This document shows, piece after piece, positions 1-7,126 of a stretch of 10,828 bases of DNA (position 1 is the stretch's first letter; each line of letters opens with the position of its first letter). The DNA is from Nitrososphaerota archaeon (GTDB lineage Archaea > Thermoproteota > Nitrososphaeria > Nitrososphaerales > Nitrosopumilaceae): positions 1 through 10,828 of the forward strand of contig JAEFDA010000081.1 in NCBI GenBank assembly GCA_016126025.1, in the 5' to 3' direction. The position numbers and the translations under genes are program-made. Under the pieces are notes generated by a model. That model saw only the letters and a program-made list of their open reading frames with translations, was not told the DNA's origin and made no database searches.

Positions 1-117
1 AGCATCCTGCGGGAGAGTGATGGTGTCGGGGGCGTCGGGGGCGTCCGGGACCTGTACGCCCGCATGCTGGCAAAGTTTCCGCGGCGCCACTCGTTTCTGG
101 CCCCCACGGAAAGATAG
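1..117 (+). CDS. C-terminal end of an unidentified protein (5' end outside window)
   Basis: An open frame runs in from the left edge and ends at TAG 115-117, giving the last 38 residues of a protein. It starts with a Gly/Val-rich stretch coded by a short direct repeat (GTCGGGGGC at 25-33 and 34-42). The end is amphipathic and basic (DLYARMLAKFPRRHSFLAPTER). The frame is supported by GC-rich third positions and by its place: it stops 31 bp before the convergent end of the ATP synthase operon, a normal spacing for a real gene end. No family is recognised from so short a piece. A longer overlapping frame starting at 17 gives a low-complexity protein that runs antisense across the 43-codon gene, and is less credible. 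Confidence 0.55.
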   Translation, partial: SILRESDGVGGVGGVRDLYARMLAKFPRRHSFLAPTER

Positions 118-148
118 GTATGGAGTGATGCCCCCCGGCGGGGAGCCC

Positions 149-280
149 TTACACCTTGGAGAGCGTCTTCTTCTTGAACACGTTCAGGTCCTTCCGGACG
201 GCCTTCACGGAGGCGGCGTGCTCGGCGGCCAGCGCCTTCTTGGACTCCTCCAGTAGTCCGGGTATGTCTGCCTTGGCCAT
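149..280 (-). CDS. Small basic 43-residue protein at the end of the ATP synthase operon, function unknown
   Basis: ATG at 280-278 to TAA at 151-149 encodes 43 residues, beginning MAKADIPGLLEESKKALAAE and ending KKKTLSKV. It is predicted almost entirely helical, rich in Ala and Lys, net charge about +5, with no membrane segment or Cys. The start lies one base after the atpD stop (TAAGATG), so it is almost certainly the last gene of the atpE-A-B-D transcript. Codon use matches its neighbours, with C or G in most third positions. It is far shorter than the known small A-type ATP synthase subunits F and H (about 100 residues) and K (a hydrophobic proteolipid), and resembles none of them. It may be an accessory or assembly factor, or an unrelated passenger; no function is assigned. 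A chance frame cannot be fully excluded at this length. Confidence 0.6.
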   Translation of the reverse strand: MAKADIPGLLEESKKALAAEHAASVKAVRKDLNVFKKKTLSKV

Positions 281-281
281 C

Positions 282-914
282 TTACTTTCGCTTCTCCATG
301 GACTCTTTGAGTTTTTTTAACTTTGCGAACTCCTCACGCTCCCGCTCCTCCAGGGTGGCCAGTATGAACCTGACCCTCTGCTGGTACTGGGGTATTATGA
401 TGTTCTCCAGAGCGTTGAGCAGCTTCTGGGTCTTCTCCAGGGCCTTGGCCAGACTCAGTATCGAGTTCTCGTACTCGGCGGCCTTGCATATCTGGGGGAG
501 GAGCGTCTTGATCTGCTTGGAGGCGCGGTCTATGGACGAGTTGGTGTCTGCAAAGCCGTACGGCATGGACTTGGTGTCCTTCTCGGACACTGCCAGCACG
601 GGAACCTTGACGTCCACCACCCGCCGTACCTGCACGTCCACCTCCATCACCGGCGGCGTCGACTCGGCCACCGAGTCCACCCGGCTGGTCCCCAGTCCCA
701 GGTACGCCTCGTTTACGGACGCGTATATGTCCTGGAGCGGGTCCCAGATGCCGCCCCGGGCCCGGGATGCCTCCTCGATCATCTCCTCTATGTTCTTGAG
801 CAGCACCTTGCGCTTGTCGTCGAGTATCTTCTGGACCATGATGGCGACCTGGCTGGACCGCTTGTACTTCAGCAGCTCGATCTTTGTGGCGACCACGTTC
901 TGCCCAAAGGACAT
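282..914 (-). CDS. atpD: A-type ATP synthase subunit D (central stalk)
   Basis: This 210-residue protein matches the usual length of subunit D, which forms the long antiparallel coiled-coil rotor shaft inside the A3B3 head and couples ion flow through the membrane ring to ATP synthesis. The N-terminal helix has the family pattern (ATKIELLKYKRSSQVAIMVQ, residues 9-28, followed by DDKRKVLLK). The C-terminal helix carries the hallmark segment EKTQKLLNALENIIIPQYQQ (160-179; most family members have a TRRRVNALE-like version), followed by a highly charged tail ending MEKRK. The middle (about 55-125) is the variable globular part. ATG 914-912 directly follows the atpB TAG (TAGATG), with a GGGGA purine stretch some 9-13 bases upstream inside atpB. 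Identification is firm. Confidence 0.93.
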   Translation of the reverse strand: MSFGQNVVATKIELLKYKRSSQVAIMVQKILDDKRKVLLKNIEEMIEEASRARGGIWDPLQDIYASVNEAYLGLGTSRVDSVAESTPPVMEVDVQVRRVVDVKVPVLAVSEKDTKSMPYGFADTNSSIDRASKQIKTLLPQICKAAEYENSILSLAKALEKTQKLLNALENIIIPQYQQRVRFILATLEEREREEFAKLKKLKESMEKRK

Positions 915-2306
915 CTACGCGTCGCTTCCCCGGTAGTACTGCTCTACGTACTTGTCCTTGACCTTGGTGAGCTCGGTCCGGGGCAGGTTGGAGACCACCT
1001 TCCAGAGCAGGGAGAGCGTCTCCTCCAGGTTGCGGTTCTCGTCCAACGCCTGGGTGAGGAACCCCTTCTCGAACGAGTCGCCCACGTCCATGTACTTGAG
1101 GTCCACCTCGGCTAGGCCGGCCTTGCCCACTATGCCGGCCAGCGCCCGGACCTCCTGGGCCCGGGAGTAGGCGTCATAGTTCTGGTTGGAGATCTCGCCG
1201 TGGTCCTGGCGGGTGCGCCCCTCGCCTATGCCATCCTTCATCAGTCTGGAGAGGCTCATCAGGATGTTTACCGGCGGGTAGACCCCCTGGCGGAAGAGGT
1301 CCCGCCCCAGTACGATCTGGCCCTCGGTGATGTACCCGGTGAGGTCGGGTATGGGATGGGTGATGTCGTCAGACGGCATGGAGAGTATGGGGACCTGGGT
1401 GACGCTGCCCGTCTTGCCGTTCAGCTTGCCGGCCCTCTCGTATATGGTGGAGAGGTCCGTGTACAGGTACCCGGGGTATCCCTTGCGGCCCGGCACCTCC
1501 TCGCGGGCGGCGCTGATCTCCCGCAGCGCCTCGGCGTAGTTGGTCATGTCCGTCAGTATCACCAGCACGTGCATCCCCAGCTCAAAGGCCATGTACTCGG
1601 CCACCGTCAGGGCCACCCGGGGGGTGATTATGCGCTCGATGGCCGGGTCGTCGGCCAGGTTCAGGAACAGGACGCTCCGCTTCAGCGCCCCGGACTCCTC
1701 CAGCGTGCGCCGGAAGTACTCTGCCTCGCTGTACTGCACGCCGATGGCCGCGAAGACCACGGCGAACTCCTCCTCGGTGCCCACCACCGTAGCCTGGCGG
1801 GCTATCTGGGCTGCCAGTATGTTGTGGGACATGCCCGACCCCGAGAAGATGGGCAGCTTCTGACCCCTCACCAGGGTGATCATGCCGTCTATCACCGAGA
1901 CGCCGGTCTGTATGAAGTCCTTGGGGTACTCGCGCTGCTCGGGGTTCATCGGTGCCCCGTTGATGTCCAGAAACTTGTCTGCTATCGGGTCGGGCAGGCC
2001 GTCCTTGGGGCGGCCCAGCCCGTCAAAGACGCGGCCCAGCACCTCCTTGGAGACGGGCATCTCCATGACCTTGCCCACAAACCTGGCCGACGTCCCCGAG
2101 ACCGAGAGGCCGGTGGTCCCCTCAAACACCTGCACGATGGCCTTGCCGTTGCCCACCTCCAGGACCTTGCCCAGGCGCCGCTCGCCCTCGCCGGTCTCCA
2201 CCTCGACCAGCTCGTCGAAGGCGGCGTTCTCCACGTCGTCCACTATCACCAGGGGGCCCTTTATCTCGGCTATCTTGGAGTACTGGACCCCGCCCACGCT
2301 GGTCAA
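915..2306 (-). CDS. atpB: A-type ATP synthase subunit B (non-catalytic nucleotide-binding subunit)
   Basis: This 463-residue protein is the regulatory B subunit that alternates with A in the A3B3 head of the cytoplasmic A1 sector. In place of a Walker A motif it has the degenerate loop SGSGMSHN (residues 155-162), typical of subunit B. It also has the conserved segments ILTDMTNYAEALREISAARE (250-269), GYPGYLYTDLSTIYERAGK (276-294) and the SLSRLMKDGIG segment (351-361), whose Arg354 is expected to be the arginine finger reaching the A-subunit active site. The start is TTG at 2306-2304, overlapping the atpA stop as TTGA. No ATG is available near the conserved N-terminus; a GTG three codons later (2297) is the only close alternative. 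A GGTG element lies about 5-9 bases upstream of the TTG. The TTGA overlap suggests coupled translation with atpA. Confidence 0.95.
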   Translation of the reverse strand: MTSVGGVQYSKIAEIKGPLVIVDDVENAAFDELVEVETGEGERRLGKVLEVGNGKAIVQVFEGTTGLSVSGTSARFVGKVMEMPVSKEVLGRVFDGLGRPKDGLPDPIADKFLDINGAPMNPEQREYPKDFIQTGVSVIDGMITLVRGQKLPIFSGSGMSHNILAAQIARQATVVGTEEEFAVVFAAIGVQYSEAEYFRRTLEESGALKRSVLFLNLADDPAIERIITPRVALTVAEYMAFELGMHVLVILTDMTNYAEALREISAAREEVPGRKGYPGYLYTDLSTIYERAGKLNGKTGSVTQVPILSMPSDDITHPIPDLTGYITEGQIVLGRDLFRQGVYPPVNILMSLSRLMKDGIGEGRTRQDHGEISNQNYDAYSRAQEVRALAGIVGKAGLAEVDLKYMDVGDSFEKGFLTQALDENRNLEETLSLLWKVVSNLPRTELTKVKDKYVEQYYRGSDA

Positions 2307-4072
2307 CTCCGCACCTTCGCCTCCGCCGCTCCCCGGAACTGCTCCTTCATCATGTTGTCCATCTCGTCCAGCTTCTCCATCTCGTCGTCCTTGACCTCCA
2401 TCCGGGCCTTGAGGAGCGTGCCGATTATCGGCAGGGCCCGGATCTCCGCCAGGCTGGTCCCCTCCCGGATGGCCTGCTGGCCCCGGTTGTAAAAGTCCAC
2501 CAGCAGCCTGAGCAGCCGGTACTGCTTCTCGGGGCTGCAGTACGTGTCCACGTCATCAAAGGAGTTCTGCTGGAGTATTCCGATCTTTATCATACGGGCA
2601 ACCTCCATTATGATCTTCTCCTCGTCGGGCAGCGCCTCGGGGCCCAGCAGCCGGACGATCTCCTTGAGGGTGTCCTCCCGCTGCAGCACACCGTACGCCT
2701 CGCCGCGCAGCGAGAGCCAGTCTTCGCTGACGTTCGTGCCCCACCACTTGGCTATGTCGGCCAGGTATCCCGAGTAGCTGTTCATCCAATTGATGGACGG
2801 GTAGTGCCGGGAGTAGGCCAGCTTGGCATCCAGAGCCCAGAACGTCTTGATGAACCGCATGGTGTGGGTTGTGACCGGCTCGGTAAAGTCTCCGCCGGAC
2901 GGCGAGACGGCGCCCACCAGCGTGACCGAGCCGTCCCGGTCGGGGCTCCCGGCGGCCCGGACCCGGCCGGCCCTCTCGTAGAACTCTGCCAGCCGCGACG
3001 CCAGATATGAGGGGTATCCCTCCTCGGCGGGCATCTCCTCGAGGCGGCCGCTCATCTCCCGGAGGGCCTCGGCCCACCGGCTGGTGGAGTCGGCCACCAA
3101 GACGACGTCCTTGCCCATGTCCCTGTAGTATTCGGCGATGGTAACGCCGGTGTATATGGATGCCTCCCGGGCGGCCACCGGCATGTTGCTGGTGTTGGCC
3201 ACCAGTACGGTGCGGTCCATGAGGGGTTTGCCGGTGCGGGGGTCCTTCAGGTGGGGGAACTCCACCAGCACCTCTGTCATCTCGTTTCCCCGCTCCCCGC
3301 ATCCGATGTACACCACCACCTGCGAGTCGGCCCACTTGGCGATCTGGTGGAGCGTGACGGTCTTGCCCGTGCCGAAGGCGCCGGGTATGGAGCCGGTGCC
3401 GCCCTTTGCTATGGGGAAGAACGTGTCTATGACGCGCTGGCCGGTCAGCAGGGGGACGGTCGGGTCATACCTGGTCTTGTAGGGGCGGGGCTTGCGCACC
3501 GGCCACCTGTGGTACATCTTGAGGGTGGAGCCGTCCTGCAGGGTGACCAGGTCCGTCTCCAGGTCGTAGTCGCCCTCCGGCACCACCTCGGATATAGTGC
3601 CGCCCTTGTGGTCGGGGGGAACCATGATGGAGTGGTCGATGAGATCGGTCTCCTGTACCGTGCCTATTATGTTGCCGGCCTGCACCTGGTCGCCGGCCTT
3701 TACGGACGGCGTGTAATGGTACTTCTTGGTCAGGTCCACGGGGGTGGTGGTTATCCCGCGGCCTATGTACGAGCCGGAGGCCTCCGATAGGGCCTTCAGC
3801 GGCCTCTGTATGCCGTCGTATATCTGGCCTATTATTCCGGGCCCCAGCAGGACGCTCAGGGGGTTGCCCGTCCCCACCACCGGCTCGCCCGGTTTGAGCC
3901 CGCTGGTGGACTCGTACACCTGTATGAAGGCCACGTCCCCGGTGAGCCGTATCACCTCGCCTATGAGCTTGGACTCGCCCACTATCACGGTCTCGTACAT
4001 CTTGGCCGAGGCCATGCCGTCGGCCTTTACGGCCGGTCCGCTGACCCACACTATTCTGCCCTCGGCCGCCAT
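2303..4072 (-). CDS. atpA: A-type ATP synthase subunit A (catalytic)
   Basis: This 589-residue catalytic subunit makes or hydrolyses ATP at the A/B interfaces of the A1 head. Visible motifs are the Walker A loop GAFGTGKT (231-238), the catalytic glutamate segment GCGERGNEM (257-265, Glu260), the Walker B-like strand VVLVADSTSRWAEALRE (323-339, Asp328) and GAVSPSGGDFTEPV (387-400). Residues about 110-200 are the insert specific to catalytic A/V subunits and absent from F-type beta, including MVPPDHKGGTISEV (150-163). Length and order fit full-length archaeal A subunits, with no sign of an intein. The P-loop reads GAFGTGKT where many archaeal enzymes have GPFGSGKT. ATG 4072-4070 overlaps the atpE stop by one base (TGATG), and the 3' end overlaps atpB. 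The C-terminus is charged and Met-rich. Confidence 0.97.
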   Translation of the reverse strand: MAAEGRIVWVSGPAVKADGMASAKMYETVIVGESKLIGEVIRLTGDVAFIQVYESTSGLKPGEPVVGTGNPLSVLLGPGIIGQIYDGIQRPLKALSEASGSYIGRGITTTPVDLTKKYHYTPSVKAGDQVQAGNIIGTVQETDLIDHSIMVPPDHKGGTISEVVPEGDYDLETDLVTLQDGSTLKMYHRWPVRKPRPYKTRYDPTVPLLTGQRVIDTFFPIAKGGTGSIPGAFGTGKTVTLHQIAKWADSQVVVYIGCGERGNEMTEVLVEFPHLKDPRTGKPLMDRTVLVANTSNMPVAAREASIYTGVTIAEYYRDMGKDVVLVADSTSRWAEALREMSGRLEEMPAEEGYPSYLASRLAEFYERAGRVRAAGSPDRDGSVTLVGAVSPSGGDFTEPVTTHTMRFIKTFWALDAKLAYSRHYPSINWMNSYSGYLADIAKWWGTNVSEDWLSLRGEAYGVLQREDTLKEIVRLLGPEALPDEEKIIMEVARMIKIGILQQNSFDDVDTYCSPEKQYRLLRLLVDFYNRGQQAIREGTSLAEIRALPIIGTLLKARMEVKDDEMEKLDEMDNMMKEQFRGAAEAKVRS

Positions 4073-4668
4073 CAGTTCACCACTCCGAATTTGGCTGCAA
4101 TTTGCTTCCTAATTAAAGGCTTTAAACGCGATATCCGGGCGTCCAGCGTGTTGTCGAAGGTCATGGTGCCATCCGTAGATACGACGCGCACCCCTCCCAG
4201 GCACTCTATGATATCGTCGGCCAGCTGCGAGCCGGCGAACCCGTTCAGCACCGAACCGACCACGTCCCGGTCCTTCTCGCTGGTGTATACGACAACCTCG
4301 GTGGAGCCCAGGGTGTCGGTGGCCTCCCGCACCAGCGCCTCCACCAGCTCCGCGTAGGAGTCGCCCCTGTCCATGTCCGATATGCGGCCCAGCGCCTGGG
4401 TGAACGCCCGGTCGACGGCCTCCTCGACCAGCAGGAGCTGCTTGTTCCTAGCCTCCAGGTCCGAGCTACCCACTATCTGTTTTTGGATCTTGTCGGCCTC
4501 CTTGCGGCCGTCTGATATGATCTTGTCGTACTCGGCCTCCAGGCCCGCCCGCGCTCCGTCCAGCGTCTTGCCGGACTCGGCCAGCGCTCCGTCCAGCTCT
4601 GAACCTAGCCTCTTCTGGGTCTGGTCCAGGATCTTGTCTATGGTCCGCTCCAGCGTGTCTGACGCCAA
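4072..4668 (-). CDS. atpE: A-type ATP synthase subunit E (peripheral stalk)
   Basis: This 198-residue protein is the E subunit, which with a partner helix forms the peripheral stalk holding the A3B3 head against rotation. Residues 1-95 form one long charged helix with coiled-coil character. It includes EARNKQLLLVEEAVDRAF (72-89), the conserved end of the stalk helix. The C-terminal alpha/beta head carries the family signature GGVRVVSTDGTMTFDNTLDA (158-177). The start is TTG at 4668-4666: the frame is closed by TAA at 4698-4696 and holds no ATG or GTG before this codon. A nearby ATG at 4678 is out of frame. The TATA box at 4700-4693 predicts transcription starting around 4670-4671, so the mRNA is nearly leaderless and translation begins on TTG. 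It is the first gene of the atpE-A-B-D operon. Name usage follows the archaeal E subunit, not bacterial atpE. Confidence 0.9.
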   Translation of the reverse strand: MASDTLERTIDKILDQTQKRLGSELDGALAESGKTLDGARAGLEAEYDKIISDGRKEADKIQKQIVGSSDLEARNKQLLLVEEAVDRAFTQALGRISDMDRGDSYAELVEALVREATDTLGSTEVVVYTSEKDRDVVGSVLNGFAGSQLADDIIECLGGVRVVSTDGTMTFDNTLDARISRLKPLIRKQIAAKFGVVN

Positions 4669-4692
4669 CGGCCGCCATCGCCGGAAAAACGG

Positions 4693-4700
4693 ATTTTAAT
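4693..4700 (-). promoter_or_regulatory. TATA box (box A) of the atpEABD operon
   Basis: Read on the minus strand the site is ATTAAAAT, preceded by a TCCAAAC stretch that could serve as the BRE. Its centre is 28-29 bases ahead of the TTG start of atpE. Since archaeal TATA boxes centre near -26, the transcript would begin 2-3 bases before the start codon. The AT-rich patch stands out in GC-rich surroundings. Confidence 0.6.
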
Positions 4701-4730
4701 GTTTGGAAAAGGGCGTACGTTCAGGCCCGC

Positions 4731-4776
4731 ACGTATCCATGCCGCCCCCGGATCCGCGCTCGTGTATGGATGACGT
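4731..4776. repeat. Inverted repeat in the atpE/atpI divergent region (arm pair 1)
   Basis: ACGTATCCAT (4731-4740) is complementary to ATGGAT-G-ACGT (4766-4776): ten base pairs interrupted by one extra G, with 25 bases between the arms. The spacer also holds the short palindrome CGGATCCG (4749-4756). It lies upstream of both predicted transcription starts, so it would act as DNA, for example as a site for a dimeric regulator. Chance is possible at this length. Confidence 0.35.
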
Positions 4777-4793
4777 GGTTCAGCAGGCGGCAT
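4739..4793. repeat. Inverted repeat in the atpE/atpI divergent region (arm pair 2)
   Basis: ATGCCGCC (4739-4746) and GGCGGCAT (4786-4793) are perfect eight-base inverted copies, 39 bases apart. The left arm shares two bases with arm pair 1, so the two cannot form together as hairpins. In GC-rich DNA an eight-base match can arise by chance, so a regulatory role is only a suggestion. Confidence 0.3.
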
Positions 4794-4819
4794 TGTGGTG
4801 GGCGACCGGCATCCAAAGG

Positions 4820-4827
4820 TATTAAAC
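4820..4827 (+). promoter_or_regulatory. TATA box (box A) of atpI
   Basis: TATTAAAC, preceded by TCCAAAGG as a likely BRE, is centred 29-30 bases before the TTG start of atpI. Expected transcription start is near 4850, giving a 2-4 base leader. Both the TCCAAA element and the spacing mirror the atpE promoter on the other strand, which supports the call. Confidence 0.65.
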
Positions 4828-4852
4828 ACGAACGCCGGACGCTACATCCGAC

Positions 4853-6955
4853 TTGGCCATAGCCGATCTCAAGATAGGCACCGTTATACTGCCCCGGAGC
4901 GAGTCGCCGGCGGTCGTCTCCCGCCTGACCGAGTTCGAGTGGTTCCACAAGATAGACACGGACGGTGATAGGGTGACCCCCGAGATGGACGACCTCCTGC
5001 TGGAGGCCCAGAAGACCTACCAGTCCATAGACGACGTCGTAAAGGGACTGCAGGTACCCCCCAGAGTGGGGATGCTGGAGATACTCTTCAAGGGGACGGC
5101 CATAAAACCCAAGTCGTACGAGATGGACGACATAGCGGCGATGGTGGCAGACGTAGCCGAACGCGCGCCGGGCATAATATCGGGGGCGGCCAAGCTTCTG
5201 GAGGAGTCGGCCGAGACCGACCGCTCCCTGGACGAGTACCGCTCCCTGAAGGAGGCCATAGAGACGGCCAAGAGGCTGGACATGGACCTGGCCGGGTTCG
5301 GGCTGCTGAGGCGCTTCTTCGTCAACCTCTTCATCATAGGGTCGGCTGACTACGAGGAGATATCCCGCTCCCTGGGGGAGGGCGTCTCCGCATACAAGTA
5401 CGACCTCCAGTCCAAGGAGAGGGCCGCCCTGCTGGTCATAGGCGGGGCAGACGACGCCGACCACATCCTCAGGTCCCTGCGCAACTTCAACGCCGCCGCC
5501 TTCGCCATACCCGAGGGGCTGCCGCAGGTCCCCAGCCAGGCGTACTCCCTCATAGAAGACAAGCTCAAGGAACTGGCCGAGAAAAAGTCCCGCATCGCCA
5601 AGGAGCTGGCCAGACTCCAAAAGAGCCTCCGCAGGGACATACTCACCATACACGAGGAGGCCAAGGTGGCCAAGGACGTGCTGGAGACCCTCCGCAAGCC
5701 GGGGGGCACCAGAAACTTTGCCGTCATACAGGGGTACATACCCGCCAACATGGAGTCCAAGTTCCGCAAGACGGCGGGGGAGTGGACCGCCGTTGTGGAG
5801 GACATCACAGACCCCAAGCTGGCCAGCGGCGCCCCCACGCTATTCCAGAACAAGAGGTTCGTGCGCACCTTTGAGGTCATAACCGGAAGCCAGGGCATCC
5901 CCAAGAAGGGCGAGGAGGACCCCACCCCCATGATCGCCATGATGTGGCCCATATTCTACGGGATAATGTTCGCCGACGTGGGCCACGGCCTGCTGCTGAT
6001 GGGCATGGGCCTGCTCTTCAAGATGAAGGGTCAGGGAATGCTCTCCCGGTGGGGCATGCTGATAGCCATATCCGGTGGCGCCGCGGCCATAGCCGGGGTG
6101 GGCACCGGTGAGGCGTTCGGGTACCACATAGACCACCTGGAGCCCTTCGAGTCGCTTCTGGAGAAGGGCGGGCCGCTGCACGCCGTCTCCTGGCTGGTGG
6201 GCGTACTGAGCGTGGCCGAGCTCACCTTCGAGCAGGTGATAGACATACTCAAGGTCTCCCTCTTCTTGGGGGTAGTCCACCTGCTGTGGGCCATGATACT
6301 CCGCGTCAAGCGCAACCTGAAGGCCGGCCACAAGATCACCGCATACATGGAGTCCATCCCCAACATCACCCTGTACGGGGGGATTGTAGTCATAATGATG
6401 TGCGCCATAGGGGCCCAGTATGATGTGATGAACATGTACTCGCGCGTCCACAACGAGCCGGTACCCTGGGTCACCATGTTCCTGGGCGATTGGGCCACCG
6501 TGTGGATAGTCACCCGCATATCCGTCGTACTGGTGATAGCGTCCATGGCCACCATGATGGTCGGCGGCATGCTCCACGCCAAGAGACACCCCGAGGAGGG
6601 CGGGAGCGCCGCCAACGTGATCATGGAGGTCTTGCTGGGAAAGACCGTGGAGAGCCTGGCGCATACCATAAGCTACGCGCGTATAGGCATAATGCTGCTG
6701 GTCCACGCCGCCCTGCTGCTCACCGTAAACAACGCGTACGCCTCCATGGGCGGCGCCGAGTCGGTGGGCGCCTGGGCCATGATCATAGGCGGCAACTTGG
6801 GGATAATGATGATCGAGGGGCTGATAGTCTACATACAGGCCCTCAGGCTGCACCTCTACGAGTTCTTCACCAAGTGGTACGACGGCGGCGCGCAGCCCTT
6901 CAGGGCGGTGCGGCCCGAGCTGATATACAACCAGTTCCGCTGGAAGCCAAGGTAG
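4853..6955 (+). CDS. atpI: A-type ATP synthase subunit I (membrane stator, a-subunit)
   Basis: This 700-residue protein is subunit I (homologue of V-ATPase subunit a), which anchors the peripheral stalk and forms the ion half-channels against the proteolipid ring. Residues 1-355 are the cytoplasmic domain, with the conserved opening VILPRSESP and a coiled-coil stretch at 232-282. From about 359 come hydrophobic membrane spans near 361-390, 400-420, 466-484, 507-522, 551-574, 606-626 and 638-662. Key elements are SYARIGIMLL (607-616) and EGLIVYIQALRLHLYEFF (655-672), in which Arg665 is the expected essential channel arginine. The start is TTG 4853-4855: the frame is closed by TAA at 4823-4825 with no other start between, the next ATG is codon 45, and no Shine-Dalgarno is visible, as expected for a near-leaderless mRNA. 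It is divergent from the rest of the operon. Confidence 0.95.
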   Translation: MAIADLKIGTVILPRSESPAVVSRLTEFEWFHKIDTDGDRVTPEMDDLLLEAQKTYQSIDDVVKGLQVPPRVGMLEILFKGTAIKPKSYEMDDIAAMVADVAERAPGIISGAAKLLEESAETDRSLDEYRSLKEAIETAKRLDMDLAGFGLLRRFFVNLFIIGSADYEEISRSLGEGVSAYKYDLQSKERAALLVIGGADDADHILRSLRNFNAAAFAIPEGLPQVPSQAYSLIEDKLKELAEKKSRIAKELARLQKSLRRDILTIHEEAKVAKDVLETLRKPGGTRNFAVIQGYIPANMESKFRKTAGEWTAVVEDITDPKLASGAPTLFQNKRFVRTFEVITGSQGIPKKGEEDPTPMIAMMWPIFYGIMFADVGHGLLLMGMGLLFKMKGQGMLSRWGMLIAISGGAAAIAGVGTGEAFGYHIDHLEPFESLLEKGGPLHAVSWLVGVLSVAELTFEQVIDILKVSLFLGVVHLLWAMILRVKRNLKAGHKITAYMESIPNITLYGGIVVIMMCAIGAQYDVMNMYSRVHNEPVPWVTMFLGDWATVWIVTRISVVLVIASMATMMVGGMLHAKRHPEEGGSAANVIMEVLLGKTVESLAHTISYARIGIMLLVHAALLLTVNNAYASMGGAESVGAWAMIIGGNLGIMMIEGLIVYIQALRLHLYEFFTKWYDGGAQPFRAVRPELIYNQFRWKPR

Positions 6956-7007
6956 GGATAGGGGCGCCCGGGCCGGATTTACGGCTGCTGGGCGCAGATG
7001 AGCTCCA

Positions 7008-7027
7008 GCTCGGCGCGCTGCGCGAGC
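7008..7027. other. GC-rich hairpin between the atpI 3' end and the convergent gene
   Basis: GCTCG and CGC pair with GCG and CGAGC around a GCT loop (7008-7027): eight base pairs with one bulged G. It lies 53 bases after the atpI stop, in the 171-bp gap (6956-7126) between atpI and the opposing frameshifted gene. The gap holds no gene or tRNA that I can see. There is no T-rich tract after the hairpin, so calling it a terminator is weak. Confidence 0.25.
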
Positions 7028-7126
7028 CGGCGGCACAAGGCACGCCCCGGCACAGAGCACCGCTTGCTGCATCAGCCAGGGTCCGGATTGTATACGCGGC
7101 GTGGCCCGTGACCGCATTCCAGCGGT

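Noticed and set aside
133..143. CCCC-GGC-GGGG hairpin between the convergent gene ends as a terminator
   Set aside because: The stem has only four pairs and no T-tract follows on either strand; runs like this are frequent in this GC-rich DNA.
1200..2492. 430-codon plus-strand frame
   Set aside because: It lies antisense to atpB and the end of atpA, whose protein motifs are unmistakable. Its translation is rich in His, Gly, Leu and Val, as expected from a shadow frame in GC-rich DNA.
4466..4678. ATG-started 70-codon frame at 4678, minus strand, near the atpE start
   Set aside because: It is out of frame with the conserved E-subunit sequence. The ATG also lies upstream of the predicted transcription start.
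4638..4829. 63-codon minus-strand frame across the divergent promoters
   Set aside because: It covers both predicted TATA boxes and the atpE start, and its composition is not protein-like.
5840..7117. 425-codon minus-strand frame
   Set aside because: It is antisense to atpI for most of its length, with a His/Tyr/Gly-rich translation and no domain.
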